Translations under genes and position numbers: made by a program | Shown here: piece by piece, positions 1 to 9,045 of the stretch | How positions within the stretch are numbered: the first letter of the stretch is position 1 | Layout of the letters: each line of letters starts with the position of its first letter | Notes under the pieces: model-generated | Databases searched by the model: none | What the model saw: only the letters and a program-made list of their open reading frames with translations | What the model was told of the DNA's origin: nothing | Assembly (NCBI RefSeq): GCF_913020055.1 | Contig: NZ_CAJWCF010000009.1 | Location: 1 to 61,783 of the forward strand | Reading direction: 5' to 3' | Length of the DNA stretch: 61,783 bases | From: an uncultured Paraglaciecola sp. | GTDB taxonomy: Bacteria > Pseudomonadota > Gammaproteobacteria > Enterobacterales > Alteromonadaceae

Positions 1-54
1 AATTTGAATGGGGGTATCATACCAAGATGAGCAACCGAAAAAATCTCTTAAACC

Positions 55-261
55 ATGGTTAATAAAATTAAAAAACGTTTTGTCGCAGGTGCAACCTGCC
101 CAAAATGTCGAGCACTAGATACCATTATGTTGTATTTCGAAAATAACGTGGAAAAATTGCAATGCGTTAAGTGCCATTATTCAGAATCCCAAGCAGATAA
201 AAAAGTCGCCAAAGCAACGCGTGCCAGTGAAAGCGTAATTGGAGTGTTTAAGCCGGAGTGA
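55..261 (+). CDS. yheV: YheV-like putative zinc-ribbon protein
   Basis: Small 68-residue protein of the YheV family (function unknown, putative metal-binding). Two CxxC pairs are visible, CPKC near residue 15 and CVKC near residue 37, spaced as in a zinc ribbon; the rest is basic and hydrophilic with no signal peptide. No strong ribosome binding site precedes the ATG. An open frame entering from the window edge ends with TAA at 60-62, overlapping this start, so translation may be coupled to an upstream gene whose last codons lie at 3-62. I cannot identify that upstream gene. Confidence 0.8.
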   Translation: MVNKIKKRFVAGATCPKCRALDTIMLYFENNVEKLQCVKCHYSESQADKKVAKATRASESVIGVFKPE

Positions 262-334
262 TGTGTTGTTTGTGTGTAATTCCCATTTAGACCTTCACAT
301 TGAGATTTAGCACATTCCAACGCCACTTAATAAA

Positions 335-547
335 TCAATAATGTGGTGGTGGAGACTCTTCTTTCTCTGACGCCATATTGCTTGGTTCAATTGCGCTAAT
401 TTTTGACACCAGTTGTTTGAGCTGAAATTGCAAATCATCCATTTGTTTTTGTTGTTGGATTAGCGCTTGGTTAAGGCTTTCTATAGTGTCTTCTTGGAAA
501 GCCATTTTCATTTGTAATTGTTCGATATCTGTTTGTACTGTGCTCAT
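335..547 (-). CDS. slyX: SlyX family protein
   Basis: 70-residue SlyX homologue: a single predicted coiled coil (heptad-like IEQLQMKMAFQEDTIESLNQ region) followed by a short proline-rich tail ending PPPHY, which is typical of SlyX. The biochemical role of the family is unknown. Its ATG overlaps the stop codon of the upstream WD40 lipoprotein gene (TAATG arrangement at 545-549), so the two are probably one transcript with coupled translation. fkpA lies just beyond, as in many gammaproteobacteria where slyX and fkpA are neighbours. Confidence 0.85.
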   Translation of the reverse strand: MSTVQTDIEQLQMKMAFQEDTIESLNQALIQQQKQMDDLQFQLKQLVSKISAIEPSNMASEKEESPPPHY

Positions 548-1536
548 TAATTTTCAATCTTCCACTTTTCTAGTAAACCACTGCTACTTTCTGAAATAAT
601 TTCGTTTTCGCTAGTAAAACCTATATCATGCACTACGGCAGATGCTGGCTTACTACCTTCACGGGCGGATACTCGCCATTCGTTTAACTCTTTACCTGTT
701 TCCACATCCCAGCGATTTATGCGTCTTGCTGGTGAGCCTGTTAGTAAATACTTACCATCATCTGAAAACACGGCTGCAGTGAATATTCGTTGTCTTGCAG
801 AAAACCTTAAGTTGCTAACTTCTTTACCTGTAACCAAATCCCAAACCCGCGCATCTCGCTTGCTGTCAGCGGTAAATGCGTAGCGTCCATTGTCATCTAG
901 AGCGACCTTAGTGACTCGACTAGTATGGTCGAATTTATGAATAACTTGACCAGTTCGAGTATCCCATAAATAGGCTAAATAGTCGTTGCCACCTGTTAAT
1001 GCATAAAAACCATTAGGTGAAATATCCACACTGTTAATTTTTTCTTGGTGACCCAAAAATTCCAATCGCCTACCTGTTTTAGGCTCAAAAAACATCACTT
1101 TACCATTTCCACGCCCAACCAAAATACCTCGTCCTTGGTTTGAGACGGCTATGTCTCGAATACTTGCTTCATCTATTCGCCAAAAACCTTCTGGCTCACC
1201 AATGTCTAAGTTCCACAAAGCAAATGCTTCTCGATCAGAAGTCACAACGTAAGAATTATCAAAGGCGATGTGAATGTTAGTCACTGAGTTATTGCCATCA
1301 TCTTGATGTCGCCACACAAATCGCTGTTCGTTTTTGGCTAAATCCCAAACGGTAATGCCATTTTCAATAGTAGAAACAACCGTAATCGTATTGTCTGCAG
1401 ATATGTGGGACGCGTGAGAACCACCTTCAGCATGGCGAACTGAGCTTACAGGGACATTACTTGAACCACCGCAAGCCATAAGTGTTAAAACACTTAGCGA
1501 CAAAACAAAATAGATGATATTAGTATGTTTATTCAA
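547..1536 (-). CDS. WD40-repeat lipoprotein
   Basis: 329 residues. The N-terminus has a hydrophobic segment followed by LMACGG, a lipobox, so it is probably a lipoprotein exported across the inner membrane. The rest contains about six or seven WD40-like blades, with recognisable endings such as YLWDTRTG, RVWDLVTG and NRWDVETG, so it should fold as a beta-propeller and act as a protein-interaction scaffold. No enzymatic motif is visible. It sits between slyX (coupled, downstream) and fkpA (divergent). The partner is unknown; proximity to a periplasmic chaperone gene may or may not be meaningful. Confidence 0.8.
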   Translation of the reverse strand: MNKHTNIIYFVLSLSVLTLMACGGSSNVPVSSVRHAEGGSHASHISADNTITVVSTIENGITVWDLAKNEQRFVWRHQDDGNNSVTNIHIAFDNSYVVTSDREAFALWNLDIGEPEGFWRIDEASIRDIAVSNQGRGILVGRGNGKVMFFEPKTGRRLEFLGHQEKINSVDISPNGFYALTGGNDYLAYLWDTRTGQVIHKFDHTSRVTKVALDDNGRYAFTADSKRDARVWDLVTGKEVSNLRFSARQRIFTAAVFSDDGKYLLTGSPARRINRWDVETGKELNEWRVSAREGSKPASAVVHDIGFTSENEIISESSSGLLEKWKIEN

Positions 1537-1612
1537 TTGGTTTCTCTTTTGTCATATGCATTTAGTATATGCGTTTGCCAACCAATCACATACTGCTTGT
1601 TGGAAAATTATA

Positions 1613-2359
1613 ATGAAAAATACCTCAATCACTGTTTTGATTGTCTCAGCCTTAATCTTAAGTGCTTGTCAGCCCCCGCCTGTTGATAATATGAAAGTTG
1701 AAATATTAGCCCTTGATACAGAACAACAAAAACAATCTTATGCGCTGGGCGCTAGCATGGGTCAAATTGTAGAACGTAAAATCACCCATCAAAAAGAAGT
1801 AGGTTTTGAATACGACCAAAACTTATTAGTAAAAGGTTTTATTGCAGCCTTACAGAATCAGTCACAATTAGATAACGACGAAATTCATTCTATTACTCGT
1901 GCGGTTGAGTCACTGGTAAGAGAAAAGCAAGTCGAATTAAAAGCGCTAAGGGCAGATGAAAATAGAGCTAAAGGCATAGACTTTTTAACCACAAATGCTA
2001 AACGCCCCGGCGTGACTACCACTGGCTCAGGTTTACAGTATGAAGTACTAAAAAATGGCAAAGGCAGTAAACCTAATGCTTCTGATACGGTAAAAGTTCA
2101 TTATCTTGGTACTTTATTAGATGGAACAGAATTTGATTCATCTTATTCACGCAATAAGCCATCAAGCTTTCCACTAAACCGAGTCATTAAAGGTTGGACT
2201 GAGGGAGTTCAATTGATGAATGTAGGAGCTAAATATAAGTTTTATGTGCCTTCAGCTTTAGCCTACGGAGTCCGTTCTACAGGCAAAATACCGAGTCACT
2301 CAACCTTAATATTTGAAGTGGAATTGCTTGAAATAATCAAAATAGACCATGCCAACTAA
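1613..2359 (+). CDS. fkpA: FKBP-type peptidyl-prolyl isomerase, lipoprotein (FkpA-like)
   Basis: 248 residues from the ATG at 1613, chosen because it gives a lipoprotein signal (ILSACQ lipobox about residue 18). An upstream in-frame start at 1514 would bury that signal behind an unrelated 33-residue extension. Residues about 35-125 match the FKBP N-terminal dimerisation domain (QKQSYALGASMGQ). The C-terminal half is the FKBP catalytic domain (VKVHYLGTLLDGTEFDSS, GWTEGVQLM, LAYG, IFEVELLEI). It should catalyse proline isomerisation and act as a chaperone in the periplasm. Unlike soluble FkpA it appears lipid-anchored. A hairpin terminator follows at 2415. Confidence 0.88.
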   Translation: MKNTSITVLIVSALILSACQPPPVDNMKVEILALDTEQQKQSYALGASMGQIVERKITHQKEVGFEYDQNLLVKGFIAALQNQSQLDNDEIHSITRAVESLVREKQVELKALRADENRAKGIDFLTTNAKRPGVTTTGSGLQYEVLKNGKGSKPNASDTVKVHYLGTLLDGTEFDSSYSRNKPSSFPLNRVIKGWTEGVQLMNVGAKYKFYVPSALAYGVRSTGKIPSHSTLIFEVELLEIIKIDHAN

Positions 2360-2414
2360 ATAGATAAAATATCACTCATACCAATGCGCAGAAATAAGTG
2401 ACCACTCAAATAAA

Positions 2415-2442
2415 AAGCCGAACAAGTAACCTTGCTCGGCTT
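2415..2442 (+). terminator. Probable terminator after fkpA
   Basis: Arms AAGCCGAACAAG and CTTGCTCGGCTT with a 4-base loop and one mismatch. The T-run after the stem is weak on the + strand (TAGGTTT), while A residues flank the other side. It lies about 55 bases past fkpA. Confidence 0.5.
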
Positions 2443-3130
2443 AGGTTTATCACTTTGATAATCAGCTATTCTCCCTGCTGAACCTTATTCCCTTCACTCT
2501 GTTGCCCTTCAAAAGGGCTATTTATCCCGAATTAACCGGGTAATTTAAACTGTAATTTGTTGTCTTTTCGACTAAATTTTATTTCAACTTTAAATGTTTG
2601 GATGTCGTTATTTACCTCAAATCAAGTGTTGCCAAGTTTAAAGGTAGTATGACTTGCTCTCTTATTTCAGTTGACTCTATAAAGAGCGTAAAAAAGGGCA
2701 ACTCTCTTTAACGCAGGGTTCCTCAAAGTGTCTATCAAATATGACCTTGCAGTGATTTTTGTTAAAAACCCTACTTCACTTTGATTACTATTAAGCGTAG
2801 TCTAAAACCATGTTTTTACACGGCAAAAAGTCATTATTTTTTGGATTAAATTGCGCTAACAAAATGGTTTTTATTACCTCTTGATGTTGCAACTTTTTTG
2901 TCATCGTCTACCGCATTTTAGATCAGAGCTGTGACCCTTGGTAAACCACGACTAATTTTGTTTTTACATAATTCTCACACATCTAGGTGTCGCTTACTTT
3001 AGGGTTGATAAATTACTTTTCATGGTGAAACGGACACAAGTTTTCCTATTTGAACAATAGACGCTTTGGTAAATGCCTTAGAAAATCTATACTCAGCGCA
3101 ATCAAATAACACTTTGGGTTAGATTCAAGA
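2443..3130. other. Gene-free stretch between fkpA and greB
   Basis: About 690 bases with no convincing open frame on either strand and no tRNA-like cloverleaf seen. Short hairpins occur near 2503-2519 (GCCCTT/AAGGGC) and 2526-2542 (CCCG/CGGG). The segment is unusually long for this otherwise tightly packed window and could hold the greB promoter, a long 5' leader, a small RNA, or decayed sequence. Confidence 0.4.
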
Positions 3131-3622
3131 TTGAAAACAAAGCTAATAACACCTGAGGGCTACAAAAAACTCTATGATGAGCATGAACATTTATGGATGA
3201 AAAAGCGGCCTGAAATCACAAAAATTGTTAGCTGGGCAGCGAGTCTCGGAGATAGATCGGAGAATGCAGATTATCAATACAACAAGCGATTGTTACGAGA
3301 AATAGATAGGCGCGTTAGGTTTCTAAGAAAACTACTTCCAGAGCTGCAGGTAGTTCACCATTCGCCTGCACAAGACGGCAAGGTGTTTTTTGGCGCTTGG
3401 GTACAGATTGAAAATAATGAGGGTGAAGTTAAGTCTTTTCGCATTGTTGGCCCAGAAGAAATTTATGGTGAAGATAGAAACTTCATATCCATTGATTCAC
3501 CTATGGCAAGAGCCTTAATCAAAAAGAGTGTAGACGATGTTTGCATGGTCAAAACGCCAAGCGGCACAAAGGAGTGGTTTATAAACTCCATTAAGTATCA
3601 AGAAGCCTTTGAGAAAGAATGA
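3131..3622 (+). CDS. greB: Transcription elongation factor GreB
   Basis: 163 residues, the usual GreB length. Residues 1-75 form the coiled-coil domain that enters the RNA polymerase secondary channel, including the acidic tip region (DRSENADYQYNK) that stimulates transcript cleavage. Residues 80-160 form the FKBP-like domain (VQIENNEGEVKSFRIVGPEE). The family start MKTKLITPEGY aligns only if the TTG codon at 3131 is used, since no ATG is available at that place. tex follows about 100 bases downstream, the same greB-tex neighbourhood as in enterobacteria. It rescues backtracked RNA polymerase. Confidence 0.93.
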   Translation: MKTKLITPEGYKKLYDEHEHLWMKKRPEITKIVSWAASLGDRSENADYQYNKRLLREIDRRVRFLRKLLPELQVVHHSPAQDGKVFFGAWVQIENNEGEVKSFRIVGPEEIYGEDRNFISIDSPMARALIKKSVDDVCMVKTPSGTKEWFINSIKYQEAFEKE

Positions 3623-3719
3623 ATTTAATTACCACTTTTATTCATCAAGCGCTGGTAATTTCTCTCTCGCACCCCTATATAAGTGCCTAGATGAAAATGA
3701 ATGACATACAGGGTCTTCG

Positions 3720-6047
3720 ATGATGATAGTGGAAAAAATTGCGCAAGAGTTACAAGTGCAAGCGCAACAAGTTCAGGCAGCGGTAAAGTTGTTGGATGAA
3801 GGGTCGACCGTACCTTTTATAGCTCGTTATCGAAAAGAAGCGACCAATGGACTAGACGACATAGCATTGAGAAAATTAGAGCAACGCTTAACGTATTTGC
3901 GGGATTTAGAAGACAGACGAAAAGTCATTATTAAATCGATTGAAGAACAAGAAAAAATGACGCCGCAATTAAAAAGCAGTTTGTTAGGCGCCGAAAATAA
4001 AACAGAATTAGAAGATATATACCTACCGTTTAAACCCAAACGCCGCACCAAGGGGCAAATTGCCATTGAGTTAGGGCTTGAACCTTTAGCTAATGCACTA
4101 TTTGACAACCCGCAACTTGATCCTGAGTCTGAGGCTCAAACATTCGTAAAAGAAAATGCAGAAATATCTGATACTAAAGCAGCTCTAGATGGCGCAAAAT
4201 ATATTTTAATGGAGCGATTTGCTGAAGATGCACAGTTGTTGCAAAAGATTCGTCAACATTTAAACAAACACGCCCACATAAAAAGCCAAGTTATAGCTGG
4301 CAAAGAAAACGAAGGCAGTAAATACAAAGACTATTTTTCACATACCGAGTTCTTGAAAAAAATTCCTTCCCATAGATCCCTAGCAATGTTTAGGGGAAGA
4401 AACGAAAGCATCCTACAAGTCAGTCTAGATGCAGATCCAGAGAAGGATGAAGGAGACAGAAGTTCATATTGCGAACAAATTATTGCCGAACACTTCAACA
4501 TTAAATTTGCCAATAGACCAGCTGACACTTGGTTAGCATCGGTAGTGCAATGGACATGGCGAGTCAAAACAATGTTGCATATGGAAAACGAATTATTTGG
4601 TGCCGTACGTGAGCAAGCAGAACAAGACGCAATTAATGTATTTGCTAAGAATCTAAATGATTTGTTGATGGCAGCACCCGCTGGCCCCAAAGTTACTATG
4701 GGCTTAGACCCTGGTCTTCGTACAGGTGTGAAAATAGCGATTGTAGACCCAACAGGAAAGGTATTAGCCACTGCTACTATATTTCCTCATGTGCCACAGA
4801 ATCAATGGGACAAGTCACTTCGCACCCTGTCAACTTTATGCAAACAACACAAAGTACAACTTATTAGTATCGGCAATGGCACAGGTTCAAGAGAAACCGA
4901 TAAGCTCGCGGCCGAAATGATCAAAGCCAACCCCGACTTGGGCGTGAGCAAAATTATTGTCAGTGAAGCAGGAGCCTCTGTTTATTCTGCATCAGAGTTA
5001 GCGTCAAACGAATTGCCGGATATGGATGTGTCATTACGTGGCGCAGTTTCGATCGCGAGACGACTACAAGATCCACTCGCAGAATTAGTTAAAATTGAAC
5101 CTAAAGCCATAGGCGTAGGCCAATATCAACACGATGTGAGCCAGAGCAATTTAGGTAAATCACTCAGCACAGTGATTGAAGACTGTGTGAATGCGGTAGG
5201 TGTAGATATCAACACTGCTTCTGGTGCTTTGCTTAGTCATGTATCGGGACTAAACCGCACTCTAGCAAATAATATCGTCAGTTACCGTGATCAGCATGGG
5301 GCATTTAAGCGCCGTAAATCATTGCTTAGCGTTGACCGATTAGGGCCAAAAGCTTATGAACAAGCTGCAGGGTTTTTACGTATCATGGGTGGTGATGATC
5401 CTCTTGACGCATCAGCCGTGCACCCTGAAGCTTACCCAGTAGTGAATTCAATTGTCGATCATGCTCGTATTGCGATGAATGATATAGTCGGCAACACCGA
5501 AGTGTTGCAAAAACTTAAACCTGAAGACTTTGTCACCGATTCCTTTGGTTTACCCACAATAACCGACATTATCAGCGAGCTTGATAAACCCGGTCGAGAT
5601 CCTCGCCCAGAATTTAAAACAGCAAACTTTAAAGATGACGTGCAATCTTTAAAAGATCTAAAAGTAGGCATGATTTTAGAAGGTGTCGTGAGCAACGTTG
5701 CCAATTTTGGAGCGTTTGTTGATGTAGGAGTCCATCAAGACGGCCTCGTTCATATCAGCGCCATGACCGACAAGTTTATTGCTGACCCTAGAGATATCGT
5801 CAAAACAGGCGATATTGTCAAAGTTAAAGTGATGGAAGTGGATGTTGAAAGAAAACGTGTCTCTTTCACTATGCGGATGGGCGATACGCCTAATCAGGCA
5901 TCAAAACCAGCTGCACAAAAACATGGTGCAGATAAAAAGCCCAATAATCGCCCAGCTAAGACCAATCATCAGAAGACTCAGCCAAAACAGTCGAATCAAA
6001 TGATGGGTAATGCTTTTGCTGACGCTTTTGCCAAAGCCAAAAAATAA
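3720..6047 (+). CDS. tex: Tex, RNA-binding transcriptional accessory protein
   Basis: 775 residues. Order of domains as in Tex: N-terminal helical region with the VPFIARYRKEATNGLD signature, YqgF/RNase H-like domain around 325-460 (MGLDPGLRTGVKIA), helix-hairpin-helix domain around 495-560 (ASGALLSHVSGLN), and an S1 RNA-binding domain around 650-720 (GMILEGVVSNVANFGAFVDVGVHQDGLVHIS). A lysine- and asparagine-rich tail follows. The start could be either Met of the MM pair. Tex binds nucleic acid and affects transcription and, in some species, virulence or stress resistance. A strong bidirectional terminator follows. Confidence 0.95.
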   Translation: MMIVEKIAQELQVQAQQVQAAVKLLDEGSTVPFIARYRKEATNGLDDIALRKLEQRLTYLRDLEDRRKVIIKSIEEQEKMTPQLKSSLLGAENKTELEDIYLPFKPKRRTKGQIAIELGLEPLANALFDNPQLDPESEAQTFVKENAEISDTKAALDGAKYILMERFAEDAQLLQKIRQHLNKHAHIKSQVIAGKENEGSKYKDYFSHTEFLKKIPSHRSLAMFRGRNESILQVSLDADPEKDEGDRSSYCEQIIAEHFNIKFANRPADTWLASVVQWTWRVKTMLHMENELFGAVREQAEQDAINVFAKNLNDLLMAAPAGPKVTMGLDPGLRTGVKIAIVDPTGKVLATATIFPHVPQNQWDKSLRTLSTLCKQHKVQLISIGNGTGSRETDKLAAEMIKANPDLGVSKIIVSEAGASVYSASELASNELPDMDVSLRGAVSIARRLQDPLAELVKIEPKAIGVGQYQHDVSQSNLGKSLSTVIEDCVNAVGVDINTASGALLSHVSGLNRTLANNIVSYRDQHGAFKRRKSLLSVDRLGPKAYEQAAGFLRIMGGDDPLDASAVHPEAYPVVNSIVDHARIAMNDIVGNTEVLQKLKPEDFVTDSFGLPTITDIISELDKPGRDPRPEFKTANFKDDVQSLKDLKVGMILEGVVSNVANFGAFVDVGVHQDGLVHISAMTDKFIADPRDIVKTGDIVKVKVMEVDVERKRVSFTMRMGDTPNQASKPAAQKHGADKKPNNRPAKTNHQKTQPKQSNQMMGNAFADAFAKAKK

Positions 6048-6064
6048 CTTATCCCTAGAAACTA

Positions 6065-6090
6065 AAAAGCCCTCGTTCGAGGGCTTTTTT
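6065..6090. terminator. Bidirectional rho-independent terminator
   Basis: GC-rich stem AAAAGCCCTCG / CGAGGGCTTTTTT closed by a TTCG-type tetraloop, with A-run on the left and T-run on the right. It serves both tex and the convergent gene ending at 6122. Confidence 0.9.
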
Positions 6091-6121
6091 CATTCTGAGA
6101 TAAAGCTTATTTTTAGCTGGT

Positions 6122-7096
6122 TTATGCGGATTGCTGCAATCCGTCAGCACGTGGGCTTGACACTTGAGTATAAAAACTTTCAATCACTGATACTCTACGT
6201 GTAATTTCTAAGTCTCTGTTTGCCAGAAATTGACTCGCACCATCCAAATCAATCTCTAGGTCAATGAAATTATTTTCATCAACCTGCGACTGACTAATAT
6301 CCAGTGAACGGGTAGGTATGCCGACATCTAAAGCATCAACAATGTCTTCAAGTGAAGGGGTCGCCCCAATAATAGAGTTTTGTTGTTCTTCCTCGGTATT
6401 CTGAATGTCTGGAACAGCTTGGTTATATGCCTCTTGTGCTTCTTTAGCATTCTCACGTGCTATTTCACTACGCGCTTCTAGGGTTATTTGTGTGGCTTCG
6501 GTTGCGACCCTTAAATCTTGCGCACTAGGCTCTGCTGGAGCTAAAGCTGCGGCTTTAACCTGTTGTGCCTTGCGAATAGTTTCCTCGGGTGTAGAAGCTT
6601 CTGATATATCTATTGAAACTTCGCCACCTACTGCATATCGTCTGCCGTCTGGCCCTCTTTCATATTCATATTGAGGTGAACTGGCATATTGACCACCCAA
6701 AGATGCATGAGCTTGTTCATGGGCTCTTACTTCGGCGTCTCGTTGTTTTAGCTCTGTAATTTGCTGTTGTTCGGCTTGTTGTTGCTGTTGTTGCTCTTCC
6801 GCATTTTCTTTACCCGCACTCGCATCCTGCCCATTGTCTTTAGCAGAATCATTTTGCGTATTGAGCTGTTGGCCTCCCTGAGGAACCGGCTTTTCATAAG
6901 TAAGCGGTGGGGGAGCTTGCCCAGGTGTTTTAACCTTATCCGCTTCAGAACCCACACCTGTTTCAGCTGCTGATTTTTCATTCGCAACTAACTGTGGCAC
7001 CGCTTCTCGTTGAGTATTATCTCTGCGCACAGACTCGGTATTAACGGTGCCAACGTTAAATACTGTAGGAGTGGGTACGGGAGGAAGAATATTCAT
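6122..7096 (-). CDS. SprA-family putative metalloprotease-like protein
   Basis: 324 residues from the ATG at 7096; a further upstream in-frame start would run into the preceding gene. The conserved core, about residues 125-205, contains RAHEQAHASLGG (an HExxH zinc-protease-type motif) and YERGPDGRRYAVGGEVSIDIS, matching the SprA-related family, whose members are annotated as putative metalloproteases without known substrates. A glutamine-rich run precedes the core, and the first 110 residues are low-complexity (Pro/Gln/Ala). No signal peptide is seen. It lies 4 bases after the small rod-like protein gene, so the two are probably co-transcribed. Confidence 0.7.
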   Translation of the reverse strand: MNILPPVPTPTVFNVGTVNTESVRRDNTQREAVPQLVANEKSAAETGVGSEADKVKTPGQAPPPLTYEKPVPQGGQQLNTQNDSAKDNGQDASAGKENAEEQQQQQQAEQQQITELKQRDAEVRAHEQAHASLGGQYASSPQYEYERGPDGRRYAVGGEVSIDISEASTPEETIRKAQQVKAAALAPAEPSAQDLRVATEATQITLEARSEIARENAKEAQEAYNQAVPDIQNTEEEQQNSIIGATPSLEDIVDALDVGIPTRSLDISQSQVDENNFIDLEIDLDGASQFLANRDLEITRRVSVIESFYTQVSSPRADGLQQSA

Positions 7097-7100
7097 AAGG

Positions 7101-7424
7101 CTAGGCCAGAATATCCAGTATTGTTCCAACGGTACCGCTAGCTGTATCTACTACTTTTGCAGACGCTTGTGCGTTAGTAAGATTGACTGATAATCCAACT
7201 AGATTCGAGGTAATTCCTTCACTAGCTTGTGGAAGTGTTTGTTTGATTGCACTGAGTTGGTTTAACGTAGCGTTTGCCAAAAACTCTTGAGGGTCGCGAG
7301 AGGGCGCAGAAAAAGCTGACAAGCCAGCTAAATTTGAGGCATTTTGTGTAATGCCATTAGATGCTCTTTGAATGCCAATAGTGCCGCTGACAATGGCAGA
7401 ATTTACATTGTTAGTAATATTCAC
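7101..7424 (-). CDS. Small protein with flagellar-rod-like ends
   Basis: 107 residues, not assigned to a named family. The N-terminus (SGTIGIQRASNGITQNASNLAG) resembles the rod/hook N-terminal motif, and the C-terminus (AQASAKVVDTASGTVGTILDILA) closely resembles the FlgC-type C-terminal helix, with only about 50 residues between. It could be a minimal rod-like or hook-like subunit or a motility-associated protein. No other flagellar gene is in the window. It precedes the SprA-like gene in an apparent two-gene unit. Resemblance was judged by eye. Confidence 0.6.
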   Translation of the reverse strand: MNITNNVNSAIVSGTIGIQRASNGITQNASNLAGLSAFSAPSRDPQEFLANATLNQLSAIKQTLPQASEGITSNLVGLSVNLTNAQASAKVVDTASGTVGTILDILA

Positions 7425-7530
7425 TTTTACACCTCTACTACTTTAACCTCTCGTGTTCAATTATTAACCATTTTCAGGTTTTTATAAAGCTTTACCTTGC
7501 TTTATACCCACACCAACTAGGTATTAGTCA

Positions 7531-8304
7531 TTAAACCAGTGATTCAACTAGACGTTTAGCAAAGTCCTCGGTGTTTGAAATAAAAGGAGCATGAGCAGCA
7601 TCAGAGATAAGGTCTATCGTGACCTTGGGGTTAAGTTGTTGAATAATGGGAGCGATTTTTTCAGGCACTAGGGTATCAAAGTGGCTTAAAAACACTTGGC
7701 AAGGCATCAACAAGGTTTTAAATTGTTCACGTAAATCAGTATCTTGCAACAGCTTTAAACCTTCAGCTAATGCAACTGAAGACGGGAGTGGATATTTTTG
7801 TAGCGCCTGTTTAATTGTTTTTGCATCTTGCCGGGCATTCTCACTACCCATGGCTTGTATAGCCAAAAAACGCACTATCATTTTAGAGAAATCTAGCTCG
7901 AGCTGCTGAGTAAAAAAATCCAGCACTTTGGGATCAATTCCAGGCCAATCTGTACTTCTAGAAAATTTTGGACTGGAGCAAATCAACACCAGTTGTTTAA
8001 GTTTCTCTGGATGAGAGTTGGCTATCTGCTGCGCCACTAATCCACCCAAAGACCAACCAATAAGTGTGCAGTTTGCAGGAAGATGTTCTGCCACTACTGT
8101 CGAAATATTCTGCAAATTATAAGGAACGGGTAACTGTTGATGGTTTAACCCATATCCAGGTAAATCGATAGTGGTAATACAAAATTGATCTTTAAGTATG
8201 TCTATCAACGACTGCCAAACACCACTATTCATACCCCAGCCATGCAAAAAAACAAGCGACTTACCACTACTACCCACAGTTGATATTTTTAATCTCACTG
8301 ACAT
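7531..8304 (-). CDS. bioH: Pimeloyl-[ACP] methyl ester esterase BioH
   Basis: 257-residue alpha/beta hydrolase. HGWGMNSGVW forms the oxyanion region, GWSLGG carries the nucleophile Ser about 85, the acid is in the LSHFDTLVP segment and the His in SDAAHAPFIS. These match BioH, which removes the methyl group from pimeloyl-ACP methyl ester in biotin synthesis and ends the BioC/BioH pathway. It acts in the cytoplasm. It is divergent from comF (62 bases between starts), the same arrangement as bioH and gntX in E. coli. Confidence 0.9.
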   Translation of the reverse strand: MSVRLKISTVGSSGKSLVFLHGWGMNSGVWQSLIDILKDQFCITTIDLPGYGLNHQQLPVPYNLQNISTVVAEHLPANCTLIGWSLGGLVAQQIANSHPEKLKQLVLICSSPKFSRSTDWPGIDPKVLDFFTQQLELDFSKMIVRFLAIQAMGSENARQDAKTIKQALQKYPLPSSVALAEGLKLLQDTDLREQFKTLLMPCQVFLSHFDTLVPEKIAPIIQQLNPKVTIDLISDAAHAPFISNTEDFAKRLVESLV

Positions 8305-8365
8305 TTCTTCTACACTTAACTTAAGGAAAACCGCTCTTTACATTGAGTACAAGGATAACAACAAG

Positions 8366-9043
8366 ATGAAAATCATACTGAGTCAACGTTGCTTAGTTTG
8401 TAAACAACCCAGTAACACTTCAATATGCCACTATTGTGTTGATGATTTTACACTATTTGATATTGACCGATACCAACACAATTTAATGTTTTCACCAAAC
8501 GTGCACAGGAGTTTAGCAAAGGTAGACTTTCCACAAGTGTTGGCTCTTGCTGACTATCAATGGCCATTATCGAAGTTATTAATCGGATTAAAATTCTCTA
8601 AACATGTGCCTAATGCGCAAGCTCTGGCGGCTGTTTTTGTAAAATACTGCTTAAATTCAATCCCCGAATTGCCTCAGTTAATTATTCCCATACCGTTGCA
8701 CAAAAACCGATATTTAAATAGAAAATTCAATCAAAGCATAGAGTTAGCCAAACACATTTGTAAATTAGGTCAGTTAGACATGGACACGTCTATTCTTACC
8801 AGATGTAAATCTACCTCTGCGCAAACAGACTTATCTGCCGCCCAAAGAAATAAAAATCTACGTAATGCATTTGAAGTAAGTGAAGCATCTGAATTACGAT
8901 TGAAAGGTTATAATCATATCGCTCTGTTCGACGATGTTATCACCACCGGAAGTACAATGAATTGTGCTTACCACTGTTTACGTAAGCACAACTCTAATTT
9001 GCGAATCGATATTTGGAGTATTTGTATTACGCTAGTGCATTAA
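8366..9043 (+). CDS. comF: ComF family protein (GntX-like phosphoribosyltransferase)
   Basis: 225 residues from the ATG at 8366, which is preceded by AAGGA at 8351; upstream in-frame starts lie inside bioH. The N-terminus has a zinc-binding CxxC pair set (CLVCKQPSNTSICHYC). The C-terminal half is a phosphoribosyltransferase-like fold with IPIPLHKNRYLNRKFNQS and the PRPP-binding signature ALFDDVITTGSTM. ComF proteins take part in natural DNA uptake in competent bacteria; the enterobacterial homologue GntX lies beside bioH, as here. The gene runs convergently into the M14 peptidase gene with 2 bases between them. Confidence 0.88.
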   Translation: MKIILSQRCLVCKQPSNTSICHYCVDDFTLFDIDRYQHNLMFSPNVHRSLAKVDFPQVLALADYQWPLSKLLIGLKFSKHVPNAQALAAVFVKYCLNSIPELPQLIIPIPLHKNRYLNRKFNQSIELAKHICKLGQLDMDTSILTRCKSTSAQTDLSAAQRNKNLRNAFEVSEASELRLKGYNHIALFDDVITTGSTMNCAYHCLRKHNSNLRIDIWSICITLVH

Positions 9044-9045
9044 TG

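Noticed and set aside
4331..4771. Minus-strand frame of 146 codons inside tex
   Set aside because: Antisense to an unmistakable Tex reading frame, and cysteine/serine-rich as expected of a shadow frame.
6745..6815. Glutamine-rich codon run in the SprA-like gene as a tandem repeat element
   Set aside because: It is a short low-complexity coding tract with irregular CAA/CAG codons and not a separate repeat.
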